Shown here piece by piece: positions 15,255 to 23,526 of a DNA stretch of 64,000 nt. Under the pieces are notes generated by a model. The model was not told the origin of the DNA. It did not search any database and saw only the letters and a program-made list of their open reading frames with translations. The stretch is taken from positions 310,001-374,000 of the forward strand of contig NZ_FOFV01000007.1 in NCBI RefSeq assembly GCF_900111005.1. Reading direction: 5' to 3'. Every line of letters begins with the position of its first letter. Position 1 is the stretch's first letter. The stretch is from Lentzea albida. GTDB lineage: Bacteria; Actinomycetota; Actinomycetes; Mycobacteriales; Pseudonocardiaceae. The translations under genes were made by a program, and so were the position numbers.

Positions 15255-15882
15255 CCTTGCCGGCGACGATCAGCACGTCGCCGCGTTCGACCACGGTCTC
15301 CGCGGTGGCGTAGTCGAAGCCCTCGCCGGGCCGTTTGACGCCCACGACGGTGACGCCGTACTTGCCGCGCAGCTTGCTCTGGCCGAGCGGCTTGCCGATC
15401 GCCTCCCGGGGCGGCCGGGTCTTGATCATCGCGTAGTCGTCCTCGAACTCGATGTAGTCGAGGATCTTGCCGGTGACGACGTGCGCCACGCGTTCGCCCA
15501 TCTCGTGCTCGGGCAGGACGACGTGGTGCGCGCCGATGCGTTCGAGGATGCGTCCGTGCTCGCGGCTGATCGCCTTGGCCCAGATGTTCGGGATGCCGAA
15601 GTCGGCCAGCACGGCCGTGGTCAGGATGCTGGCCTCGAGGTTGGTGCCGATGCCGACGACCGCCCGTTCGAACTCGTCGACCCCGAGCTGGCGCATCACC
15701 TCGGCGTCGGTGGTGTCGGCGACGACGGCGTGGGTGAGGTCGTCGGCGTAGCGCTGGACCAGCTTCGGGTCGGAGTCGATCGCCATCACCTCGACGCCCT
15801 GGGAGACCAGTTCGAGCGCGAGCGAGCTGCCGAAGCGGCCCAGCCCGAGCACGACGACGCGGGATTCCTGCCTATCCGACAA
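15220..15882 (-). CDS. trkA: TrkA/KtrA potassium channel regulatory subunit
   Basis: This 220-residue cytosolic RCK protein starts at TTG 15882, seven bases after GAGGAG. Residues 8-130 are an RCK-N Rossmann domain with VVVLGLGRFGSS and the acidic strand end MAIDSDP, which binds NAD(H) or ATP/ADP. Residues of about 135-220 are the RCK-C ligand-binding part. It gates the membrane subunit encoded immediately upstream, whose stop codon it overlaps by 11 bp. The one-ring size matches Ktr/Ceo-type rather than the duplicated E. coli TrkA. Confidence 0.9.
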   Translation of the reverse strand: MSDRQESRVVVLGLGRFGSSLALELVSQGVEVMAIDSDPKLVQRYADDLTHAVVADTTDAEVMRQLGVDEFERAVVGIGTNLEASILTTAVLADFGIPNIWAKAISREHGRILERIGAHHVVLPEHEMGERVAHVVTGKILDYIEFEDDYAMIKTRPPREAIGKPLGQSKLRGKYGVTVVGVKRPGEGFDYATAETVVERGDVLIVAGKVTDVERLADLT

Positions 15883-17197
15883 TGGGTCGCTCCTCGGGTA
15901 GTTCGTAGCGCCTGCGGCGTTCCCGCAGCGCCAGGGCCGACACCAGGGTGATCGGCCCGACCCTGCCGATGAACATCAGCACGATGATGACCAGTTGCCC
16001 GGTGACGGACAGCTGGGCGGTGAGCCCGCTGGACAGTCCGACGCCGCCGAACGCCGCCGTCGTCTCGAACAGCACGTCGTCCAGGCGGAACGAGCTCGTG
16101 GCCAGCAGGACGAGCGTCGCGGCCATCACGACGCCGACGCCCAGCAACGCGACCGTGACCGCCTGCCGCTGCACCTCGGCGCTGATCCGGCGCCCCATCA
16201 CGTGCACGCTCGGCTCGGCCCGGACCTCGGCGTAGAGCACGAACGCGAGCAACGCGAACGTCGTGACCTTGATCCCGCCCGTCGTCCCGGCGCTGCCGCC
16301 GCCGATGAACATCAGCACGTCCCCGGCGAGCATCGTGGCGGGCTGCAACTGGGCGACGTCGACGGTGTTGAACCCCGCGCTGCCGTACATGACGCCGTGG
16401 AACAGTCCGATGAGGAGCTTGTCCCCCACCCCGTACGGCCCGAGCGTGCCGGCCCGCCCCCACTCGACGACGAGCACCACCAGCGTGCCGAACGCCATCA
16501 GCCCCAGGTACACCGGCACGGTGATCTTGGTGTGCAGCGACCACCGCTTCCGGCGCCGCCGCAGGAACTCGAACAGCACCGGGAACCCCAGCCCGCCGGT
16601 CACCGCCACCACGACGATCGGCAGGCAGACCCACGGGTCCGTCGCGTACCGCATGAGGCTGTCGGGGTAGAGCGCCAGCCCGACGCTGTTGAAGGCCGAG
16701 ACGGAGTGGAACACCCCGGAGTACAGCGCCCGCCCGAACGGCTCCCCGTACCCGAGCCAGAACCGCAGCGCCAGCACCACCGCACCGATCGCCTCGACGA
16801 CCAGGCTGACCGTCACGACCCCCGCCACGACCGCGCGGACCTGCCCGAGGTTCAGCGTGTTCGTCTCGGTCTTCACCGTCAGCTGCATGTGCAGCCCCAG
16901 CCGGTGCGAGATCAGCAGCGCCAGCACCGACGCGAGCGTCATGATGCCGAACCCGCCGACCTGCCACAGCACCAGCAGCACGACCTCGCCGAACGCCGAC
17001 CAGTGCGACCCGGTGTCCACCACCGCGAGCCCCGTGCCGCTGATGCCGGAGGCAGCGGTGAACAGCGCGGCCATGAAGGCGGTGGCCTGCCCGGACTCGG
17101 CGGCGACCGGCAGCATCAGCAGCGCGGTGGCGGCCGCGGTGGCCGCCAGGAAGGCGAGTACGACGAGGCGGGCGGGGTGCCGCCACCCGGTGATCAC
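15872..17197 (-). CDS. trkH: TrkH/KtrB potassium uptake membrane subunit
   Basis: This 441-residue integral membrane protein is organised as four membrane-pore-membrane repeats. Selectivity-filter segments are visible as SGISGTGLAVVDTG, SVSAFNSVGLALYPD, YGSAGFNTVD and AAFGGVGLSSGL, each with the conserved central glycine. It forms the ion-conducting dimer that works with the TrkA-like subunit encoded downstream. The start at GTG 17197 has only a weak ribosome site. It lies just outside the left end of the peptide cluster. Confidence 0.9.
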   Translation of the reverse strand: MITGWRHPARLVVLAFLAATAAATALLMLPVAAESGQATAFMAALFTAASGISGTGLAVVDTGSHWSAFGEVVLLVLWQVGGFGIMTLASVLALLISHRLGLHMQLTVKTETNTLNLGQVRAVVAGVVTVSLVVEAIGAVVLALRFWLGYGEPFGRALYSGVFHSVSAFNSVGLALYPDSLMRYATDPWVCLPIVVVAVTGGLGFPVLFEFLRRRRKRWSLHTKITVPVYLGLMAFGTLVVLVVEWGRAGTLGPYGVGDKLLIGLFHGVMYGSAGFNTVDVAQLQPATMLAGDVLMFIGGGSAGTTGGIKVTTFALLAFVLYAEVRAEPSVHVMGRRISAEVQRQAVTVALLGVGVVMAATLVLLATSSFRLDDVLFETTAAFGGVGLSSGLTAQLSVTGQLVIIVLMFIGRVGPITLVSALALRERRRRYELPEERPIVG

Positions 17198-17493
17198 CGC
17201 GCCAGCCTAGATCGTCCTGTCCGGACTCGGGGGACGCGGCGGGGCAAACCGGTCGCGGAGCGTCGGGAGGGCGGCGGGCTGTGGTCCGGACCTGCGGCGC
17301 GTCGGAGGAGGAGGCGGGCTGTGGTTCCGGCCCGCGGCGTGCCGGTAGGAGCGCAGCAGGCCCGCGGCGCGTCGGCCACAACGGCGAGCGCGCTCCACCG
17401 ACGCACGCGCTCCACCGACGCACGCAGCCCACCACGCGCGAGCGCGGCCCCACCGGCATCCCGGCGAGGCCGCGCCCCACGTCACCTAACCGG
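17198..17493. repeat. Intergenic region with degenerate direct repeats
   Basis: This gap between mbtH and trkH holds no gene. A 33-bp unit starting GGCGGGCTGTGGT occurs at 17273-17305 and, diverged, at 17313-17345, with a partial copy ending at 17375. A 17-bp tandem repeat, CGCTCCACCGACGCACG, occupies 17391-17424 as two copies. No T-tailed hairpin was found for the end of the NRPS operon. Confidence 0.65.
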
Positions 17494-17724
17494 TCACCGA
17501 CCGGCAGCCTGCCGGTCCAACTGCTCCCGCACACTGCGCGGCCGCATGTCCGTCCAGTGCTCGTTCACGTAGTCGAGGCACGACTGGCGGCTCTCCTCGC
17601 CGTGCACCACGGTCCACCCGTCGGGCACGGTGGCGAGCGTCGCCGGCCAGAGGGCGTGCTGGTCCTCGGCGTTCACGACCACGAAGAAGCGGCCGTCCTC
17701 ATCGTCGAAAGGGCTCGTGCGCAT
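17494..17724 (-). CDS. MbtH-like protein
   Basis: This 76-residue protein starts at ATG 17724 after AGGA. It has the full family signature: FVVVNAEDQHALWP, then VPDGWTVVHGEESRQSCLDYVNEHWTDMRP, with the conserved tryptophans. MbtH proteins bind NRPS adenylation domains and are often needed for their folding or activity, so it is the expected chaperone of the two NRPS proteins in this operon. It is the last gene of the cluster on this side, 12 bp after the VioC-like hydroxylase. Confidence 0.95.
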   Translation of the reverse strand: MRTSPFDDEDGRFFVVVNAEDQHALWPATLATVPDGWTVVHGEESRQSCLDYVNEHWTDMRPRSVREQLDRQAAGR

Positions 17725-17736
17725 CAGAATTCCTGC

Positions 17737-18768
17737 CTAGTAGATGGTGCGGTCGTCGGCGGTGCGGCGGTGGGCGCGCGACTTGCGGAGGTCGCGGGCG
17801 ATGTTCAGGCGGGTCAGCCAGCGGTCGGTGCCGTCGAAGCGGGCCTTGAACGGCTCGCGGCCGTGGGTGCCCCGGTAGTTGTCGAGGAACAGGACCTCGC
17901 CGGGCTTCAGGGCGTAGCCCGTGATGGCGGCGTCGATGGCCTTGACGATCGTGTCGAGTGCGGCGGCCGCCTCGGGGTCGGAGGCCGGGACCTCCATGAA
18001 ATACGGGTCGAGGCGCAGGTACGGGTCCTCCTGCGGGCCGAACAGGACCGCGATGGGCTCCGGGTGGGCGTCCAGGCCGGAGATCCACTCGTAGCTGCGG
18101 TCGCGCAGGCGGCGCAGTTGCTCGTCGTCGCCGTCGTTCTGGCGGTTGGCGGCGAGGTGCGAACGGTCCGGGCGGATCGGGAACCGTTCCTGGCGCAGGA
18201 CTTCGACCACGTCGTCGGGCAGCGAGATGCCTTCCAACGATCCGTACGTGGTGTTGACGCCGTCCGGGTTGCGCAGGCACATGAGGCCCACGTAGTCGGT
18301 GCGCATCGGGTGGAACGCGTCCTCGATGTGCCACGTCAGCAGCTCCTCGCTGCCCGAGCCGAGCTGCTCGTACTGGTGCTCCTTTATGGGGAACACGTCG
18401 TGCAGCAGCCGGCCGTCCTGCTGTGTGGACCACGCGATCGGGTCGCCCAGCAGCGACGCGCACAGGTAGAAGAACAGGTCCTCGGCCAGCGTCGGCCTGT
18501 CCTCACCCCCGCAGTCCTTCCAGTGCGCGGGCGTCGGGCCGATGCGGTCGTCGTCGAGCCGGTAGCCGCCGACGACGCACAGCGGGTGCGGCTCGGTCAG
18601 GCGGAACTCGAGCAGGCCCGCACGGAGGGCGCGGGGCAGTTCGTGGGCGATGACCGTGGCCTCGCGCACGAACTCCGGGTCCTCCACCGTGCGGTAGCGC
18701 GACGCCAGCGAAGCGACGAGGGCGTCGGCCTCGGCGACGTCGGATGCGGACAGGTCAATTCTGAACAC
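17737..18768 (-). CDS. VioC-type Fe(II)/2-oxoglutarate amino acid beta-hydroxylase
   Basis: This 343-residue enzyme of the clavaminate-synthase-like family starts at GTG 18768, overlapping the vioD-like gene by 14 bp behind GGGAGAAGG. Iron ligands are H147 and E149 (WHIEDAFHP) and H302 (RGTHGR). R316, 14 residues later, should bind 2-oxoglutarate, the same spacing as in VioC (H316/R330). Q116 and D254 fall where VioC residues contact arginine. VioC makes (3S)-hydroxy-L-arginine, the substrate of capreomycidine synthase, so with the neighbouring gene the reading is arginine C3 hydroxylation. Another basic amino acid or a different carbon cannot be excluded. Confidence 0.82.
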   Translation of the reverse strand: MFRIDLSASDVAEADALVASLASRYRTVEDPEFVREATVIAHELPRALRAGLLEFRLTEPHPLCVVGGYRLDDDRIGPTPAHWKDCGGEDRPTLAEDLFFYLCASLLGDPIAWSTQQDGRLLHDVFPIKEHQYEQLGSGSEELLTWHIEDAFHPMRTDYVGLMCLRNPDGVNTTYGSLEGISLPDDVVEVLRQERFPIRPDRSHLAANRQNDGDDEQLRRLRDRSYEWISGLDAHPEPIAVLFGPQEDPYLRLDPYFMEVPASDPEAAAALDTIVKAIDAAITGYALKPGEVLFLDNYRGTHGREPFKARFDGTDRWLTRLNIARDLRKSRAHRRTADDRTIY

Positions 18769-19873
18769 GGGCCTTCTCCCCCACTAGTGCGAGCGTGTCG
18801 AGGCCTCGGGCGAACGAGGCGGCGGGACCTCCGTAACCCAGCCGGACGCGGGTCGGGTCCCCGAAGCACGTCCCCGGTACGAGGAGCGTGCGGTGCTGAC
18901 GTGCCAGTTCGTGGCAGAAATCGGTGGTGTCGGCGTGGCCGAGGAGCTGCGGGAACGTGGACGCGCCGCCCATCGGCACCGGCAGGTCGATCAGGTCCGG
19001 GTGCTCCGCGGCCCACTTGCGCAGCAGTGCCAGGTTGGTGCGGGCGTTGTCCATGCGCGGACCCACCAGCAGGTCGGCGTTCTGGGCGACGCGCGTGGCG
19101 AGCAGTTCCACCAGCGGCGACAGGTGCAACGTCATGCGGTCGCGCAGGTCGAGCGTGCCGCGCAGGACGTCCTGCGGCCCGATCGCCCAGCCCACGCGCA
19201 GTCCCGGCAGGCCGTAGCCCTTCGACAGCGTGCCGATCGAGATGGCCCTGTCGTAGTCGTGCACCGGGTCGACCAGCGGCTCGCCCTCCACGACCATCTC
19301 CCGGAACGCCTGGTCCCACACCAGGTACGCACCGGCCTCCCGGCAGATCTCGACGAACTCGTCGCGTTCGGCGGGAGTCAGCGACGCTCCCGTCGGGTTG
19401 TGCGGGAAGTTCACGACGACGGCCTTGGCACCGTCGACGACAGCGCGCAGGTCGTCCAGGTCGGGCCGGAACCCGTTCTCCGGCCGCAACGGCCACACCC
19501 GCAGGTCGCAGCCCATCGTCCGGGCGATGGACGTGTGCGTGTGGTACGTCGGCTCGGTGACGACCACGGCGTCAGTGGGCTCCAGCAACGTGCTCAGCAC
19601 GAGGTAGATCGCCTCGCTGCCGCCGTGCGTGACCATGACCTGGTCGGGGTCGCCGGTGCCCCAGTGCGCGGCGATCGCGGTCCGGACCTCCTCGCCGCCG
19701 AACGACGTGCTGTCGCGGAACACCACGGCGTCGAGCTCGTCGGCGCCGATGCCGAGCAACGCCCGCAGGTCGGCGAGCGAGTAGTCCTCGACCCCGCTGC
19801 TGCCGATGTCGTCGTCCACCGCGAAGTAGTACAGACGCATCCAGTCCTCGAGAGGTGCTGGTTCGAACTTCAT
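18755..19873 (-). CDS. vioD: PLP-dependent capreomycidine synthase-like enzyme (VioD family)
   Basis: This 372-residue fold-type I PLP enzyme starts at ATG 19873, 8 bases after AAAGGAG. N159 (NFPHNPTG), D187 (VWDQAF), K218 (GTLSKGYGLPGLRVGW, Schiff-base lysine) and R226 form the cofactor site. The N-terminus (PLEDWMRLYYF, DIGSSGVEDYSLADLRAL) and PLRPENGFRPDLDDLRAV are very close, from memory, to viomycin VioD rather than to ordinary aminotransferases. VioD removes the 3-hydroxyl of hydroxyarginine and closes the cyclic guanidine of capreomycidine. The adjacent VioC-type hydroxylase supports this; the streptolidine enzyme OrfR is the main alternative. Confidence 0.82.
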   Translation of the reverse strand: MKFEPAPLEDWMRLYYFAVDDDIGSSGVEDYSLADLRALLGIGADELDAVVFRDSTSFGGEEVRTAIAAHWGTGDPDQVMVTHGGSEAIYLVLSTLLEPTDAVVVTEPTYHTHTSIARTMGCDLRVWPLRPENGFRPDLDDLRAVVDGAKAVVVNFPHNPTGASLTPAERDEFVEICREAGAYLVWDQAFREMVVEGEPLVDPVHDYDRAISIGTLSKGYGLPGLRVGWAIGPQDVLRGTLDLRDRMTLHLSPLVELLATRVAQNADLLVGPRMDNARTNLALLRKWAAEHPDLIDLPVPMGGASTFPQLLGHADTTDFCHELARQHRTLLVPGTCFGDPTRVRLGYGGPAASFARGLDTLALVGEKARVQN

Positions 19874-19887
19874 CAGGACGGCTCCTT

Positions 19888-21672
19888 TCAGCGGTAGGCC
19901 GAGGACTGCAGGTCGTACAGCTCGGCGTAGAGGTCGGGGTGGGCCATGAGGTGCTCGTGGCTGCCCATTTCGCGGATGCGGCCGCCGTCGAGCACGACGA
20001 TCAGGTCCGCCATGCGCACGGTCGAGAACCGGTGCGACACAAGGAGAGTCACTGTCCCCCGCGACTTCCCTTCACGAGCGGCCGCAGCGAAGCGTTCGAA
20101 CAACGCGTGCTCGGTCTGCGGGTCGAGCGCGGCGGTCGGTTCGTCGAAGACCGCGAGCAACGGGTCGGTGCGCAGCAGGCCGCGGGCGAGTGCCAGCTTC
20201 TGCCACTGCCCGCCGGACAGCTCGACACCGCCGTCCCACTCCCGGCCGAGCCGCGTGTCGAGCCCGTGCGGCAGACCGTCCACAACGGACACCGCACCCG
20301 CTCTCCGCAAAGCTCCCCGCAGAGCAACGTCGTCGTCGATCCGCGAGGTGTCGGCGACCCCGATCGCCTCGCGCGCCGGCAGCCGCAGCTCCACGAAGTC
20401 CTGGAACGCTCCGGTGAGGCGCGAACGCCAGTCCGGGACGGGGAAGCGGCGCAGGTCGACGCCGTCGACCTGGATCCTGCCGTCGTCCGGCTCGTAGAAG
20501 TCGCACAACAGCTTCACGAGCGTCGACTTGCCCGCGCCGTTCTCCCCCACCAGCGCCACGACGGCTCCGGCGGGCAGGTGCAGCGAGACGCCGTCGAGCA
20601 CGGTCCGCTCGCTGCCCGGATAGCGGTAGGTGACGTCGACGAGGTCGATGCCGTGGGTCAGTGTCGCGGGCGGCGCGACCGGCTCGTCGGGCTCCTGGGC
20701 GGCCTCGGCGGCGAACCGCTCCAGCCAGAGGTAGCGCTTCGCCTGCTTGAGGCACCACAGGAAGTCGCCGCTGTACCCGACGGAGGTGGCGACGACCGCG
20801 GCCATCTCGATCGTCAGGCCGACGACCATCACGACGTCACCGGGGGTCGCCCTGCCCTCGACGGCGAGCCAGACCACCAGCGCGATCGCCCCGAAGAACC
20901 CGGCCGCGTTGATCACGGCGTCGACGCTCTTCAGCGCGGCACCGCGCCAGGCGGCGCGGTTGCGGGTGTCCAGCACCTCGTCCGACACCTGGTGGTGGCG
21001 GCGGACCAGCTCGCGGGTGAGCCCGAAGATCCGCAGCTCCTTGCCCGCGCCGGCGGTCGTGCCGATGTCGAACAGGTGGCGGCGCAACCGCTCGGGTTCG
21101 CCGGTGTCCTCCTGCGCGTCCACCGCCAGGTCGTTGGCCCGGCTGGTGATCCACAGCGAGATGAACGCCAGCAGTGCCAGCGAGATCAGCGCCGGGTGGA
21201 CGTCCGCGAGCAGCAACGCCGTGGTGCCGAAGCCCACGACCGCGCTGACCAGACCGGCCGTCGCGTTGGTCATCTCGGCGAGGCTCTCGCGCTCCTCGCG
21301 CAGGAGCTGGATCTGGTCGAGGTACTTCGGGTGCTCGTGCGGTGCGAGGCTGCCGATGCCGCCGAGCAGCCGCATCAACGTCCTGTCCGACAACGCCTGC
21401 GTGCGTTCGAGGACCGCGAACACGCAGTGGGCGTTGTAGTACTGGGCGACGATGAGCAGCCCGGTCGCGGCGGCGATGCCGAACCCGGCGGTGAGCGCGC
21501 GCTCCAGGTCGCTGTCCGCGGCGGCGTCGACGAGGTTGCCGGCGCTGTAGGCGATCAACGGGCCGGTGAGCGCGAGTGCGATCTCCGTGAGGATCTGGAA
21601 GACCGCGTGCCAGCGCGCCGCCCGGAACCCGAAGCTGATGGTGGTGAGGAAGGCTTTCCAGGTGTCACGCAT
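19888..21672 (-). CDS. ABC exporter half-transporter B
   Basis: This 594-residue protein has an N-terminal transmembrane domain (residues 1-330, about six helices) and a C-terminal ATPase with Walker A GENGAGKST, signature LSGGQ, Walker B LLAVFDEP and H-loop VSHRFSTVR. The start at ATG 21672 lies inside the end of the preceding ABC gene (8-bp overlap), so the two are translated together and probably form a heterodimer. Its place inside the NRPS operon makes it the likely exporter and self-resistance pump for the peptide. The catalytic glutamate after Walker B is replaced: the motif reads DEPTAA, with E kept, so both sites look usable. Confidence 0.88.
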   Translation of the reverse strand: MRDTWKAFLTTISFGFRAARWHAVFQILTEIALALTGPLIAYSAGNLVDAAADSDLERALTAGFGIAAATGLLIVAQYYNAHCVFAVLERTQALSDRTLMRLLGGIGSLAPHEHPKYLDQIQLLREERESLAEMTNATAGLVSAVVGFGTTALLLADVHPALISLALLAFISLWITSRANDLAVDAQEDTGEPERLRRHLFDIGTTAGAGKELRIFGLTRELVRRHHQVSDEVLDTRNRAAWRGAALKSVDAVINAAGFFGAIALVVWLAVEGRATPGDVVMVVGLTIEMAAVVATSVGYSGDFLWCLKQAKRYLWLERFAAEAAQEPDEPVAPPATLTHGIDLVDVTYRYPGSERTVLDGVSLHLPAGAVVALVGENGAGKSTLVKLLCDFYEPDDGRIQVDGVDLRRFPVPDWRSRLTGAFQDFVELRLPAREAIGVADTSRIDDDVALRGALRRAGAVSVVDGLPHGLDTRLGREWDGGVELSGGQWQKLALARGLLRTDPLLAVFDEPTAALDPQTEHALFERFAAAAREGKSRGTVTLLVSHRFSTVRMADLIVVLDGGRIREMGSHEHLMAHPDLYAELYDLQSSAYR

Positions 21673-23512
21673 CGGTGCCTCCCACCGGCTGGAAGCGTTC
21701 TGCCTGGAGGCGGAACAGGTGGGCGTAACGGCCGTCGAGGTCCATCAGCTCGTCGTGGCCACCGGCCTCGATCGCCTGGCCCTCGGACACGACCACGATC
21801 CGGTCCGCGCGCCGCACGGTGGAGAAGCGGTGCGAGATGATGATCGTGGTGAGGCCCTGGGTGAGGTCGAGGAACCGTTCGTACAGCTCGGCTTCCGCCC
21901 GCACGTCCAGCGCCGCCGCGGGTTCGTCGAGCACGAGGACCTTGGCGCCCGCCTCGACGGCGAACATCGCACGGGCCAGCGCCACCCGTTGCCACTGCCC
22001 GCCGGAGAGGTCGACGCCGTCGGTGTAGGCCTGCGACAGCACCGTGTCCCAGCCGTTCGGGAGCGTTTCGATCAGATCGCCGATCCCGGCCCGTTCGGCG
22101 GCGCGGCGCAGCATGTCCTCGTCGCCCGCGTGCTCGGGAGCGCCGAGTCCGATGTTGTCGCGCACCGGCAGGTGGTAGCGGGTGAAGTCCTGGAACAGCA
22201 CGGCGACGCGCCGGCGCCACTCCTGCGGGTCGAGGCTCGCGAGGTCGGTGCCGTCCACGGTGATCTTGCCGCCGGTGGGCTCGTAGAACCCGGCCAGCAG
22301 CTTCACCAGCGACGTCTTGCCCGCGCCGTTGTCCCCGACGATCGCCAGCGACCGCCCCGCCGGGATGGTCAGATCTAGTCCTTTGTGGACTTCACGGTCA
22401 CCGCCGGGATAGCGGAAGTGCACGCCCTCGTACCGGATCTCCTGCGCCGGAACGTTCTCGTCGACCGGCAATCCGGACTGAGGAGGACCGTTGTCCGCGA
22501 GCCGCTTCTCCAGCGAGAGCAGCTTCGGCACGGTGACGGCGGCGTTGGACAGGTACAGGTGCTCGTCGCCGACCGCGTACTCGTTCGCGTTGGCCAGCGC
22601 CTCCACGAACACCGCGAGCGCGGCCAGCGTCAGATCTCCCCGCACGGCCGCATAAGCCAGCAGGCCGTACGACAGCAGGTTGATGACCATGATCGCGGAC
22701 GCGGACCCGACCACCATGCCGGGCCGCGGCCGGCGGGCCTTGCGGATCGGCCCGATCCCCGCCTGCCACAACGTGTCGAAGCGGTGCACGAGCCAGTCGA
22801 GCACGCCCCACAGCCGCACCTCCTTGGCGGGCGGCGGGTCGAGCGCGAGGTCGCGGACGTACTCGGCCTGGCGGAGCTGGGCGCTCTGCCCGAAGCCCTC
22901 CTCGCCGATGCGCAGGTAGTCGCGCTGCATGCGGTAGACGATGATCGGCCAGACCACGAGCCACAGCGCGCCGAGCCACCAGTGGAACCAGGTGAGCACG
23001 GCCGCCGAGCCGACCGCCCGCAACCACGACGTGAGCACCTCCGGCAGTGCCTCGACGGTCTGGCCCGGCCGGTGCGCGCTCATGCCGAGGCCGCGCACGA
23101 TGCGGATCTCGTCGACCACGTCGGAGTCCTCGAGGTGCGCGATGCCCCTCGGTTTGCCCAGCGCGGTGAGCACGACCTCCTGCAGGTACCGGTCGACGTC
23201 GCGGCCGAGCGTCGACACGGCGGCCCGCAGCAGCGGGGACGTGAGGCGCTCCAGCAGGATCGCGACGGCGACGGCGATCAGCAGGGTGCCCACCCGGTCG
23301 GCGGCGGACGAGTCCGCGCCGCCGCGCGCGGCGTCCGGGATGGCGCCGATGAGCAGGCCGGTGAGGACCGCGATCCCGATGGGCAGGACCGCGCTCACCA
23401 CCACGCCGCCCGCCAGGAGCACCGTGCGCGGCCGGCTGACCCTGGGCAGGACCCGGAGGACGGCGAGGATGCCCCTGGCGGTGGGCGGGAGGGTGTGGAA
23501 CGGGTTCGGCAT
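21665..23512 (-). CDS. ABC exporter half-transporter A
   Basis: This 615-residue half-transporter has transmembrane helices in residues of about 25-330. The ATPase carries Walker A GDNGAGKTS, signature LSGGQ, Walker B KVLVLDEP and H-loop ISHRFSTVR. It starts at ATG 23512 and lies 14 bp after the upstream hydroxylase gene. It pairs with the overlapping gene downstream. There is no peptidase domain and no periplasmic partner, as expected for a Gram-positive small-peptide exporter. Confidence 0.88.
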   Translation of the reverse strand: MPNPFHTLPPTARGILAVLRVLPRVSRPRTVLLAGGVVVSAVLPIGIAVLTGLLIGAIPDAARGGADSSAADRVGTLLIAVAVAILLERLTSPLLRAAVSTLGRDVDRYLQEVVLTALGKPRGIAHLEDSDVVDEIRIVRGLGMSAHRPGQTVEALPEVLTSWLRAVGSAAVLTWFHWWLGALWLVVWPIIVYRMQRDYLRIGEEGFGQSAQLRQAEYVRDLALDPPPAKEVRLWGVLDWLVHRFDTLWQAGIGPIRKARRPRPGMVVGSASAIMVINLLSYGLLAYAAVRGDLTLAALAVFVEALANANEYAVGDEHLYLSNAAVTVPKLLSLEKRLADNGPPQSGLPVDENVPAQEIRYEGVHFRYPGGDREVHKGLDLTIPAGRSLAIVGDNGAGKTSLVKLLAGFYEPTGGKITVDGTDLASLDPQEWRRRVAVLFQDFTRYHLPVRDNIGLGAPEHAGDEDMLRRAAERAGIGDLIETLPNGWDTVLSQAYTDGVDLSGGQWQRVALARAMFAVEAGAKVLVLDEPAAALDVRAEAELYERFLDLTQGLTTIIISHRFSTVRRADRIVVVSEGQAIEAGGHDELMDLDGRYAHLFRLQAERFQPVGGTDA

Positions 23513-23526
23513 GACTTCCGTATCCG

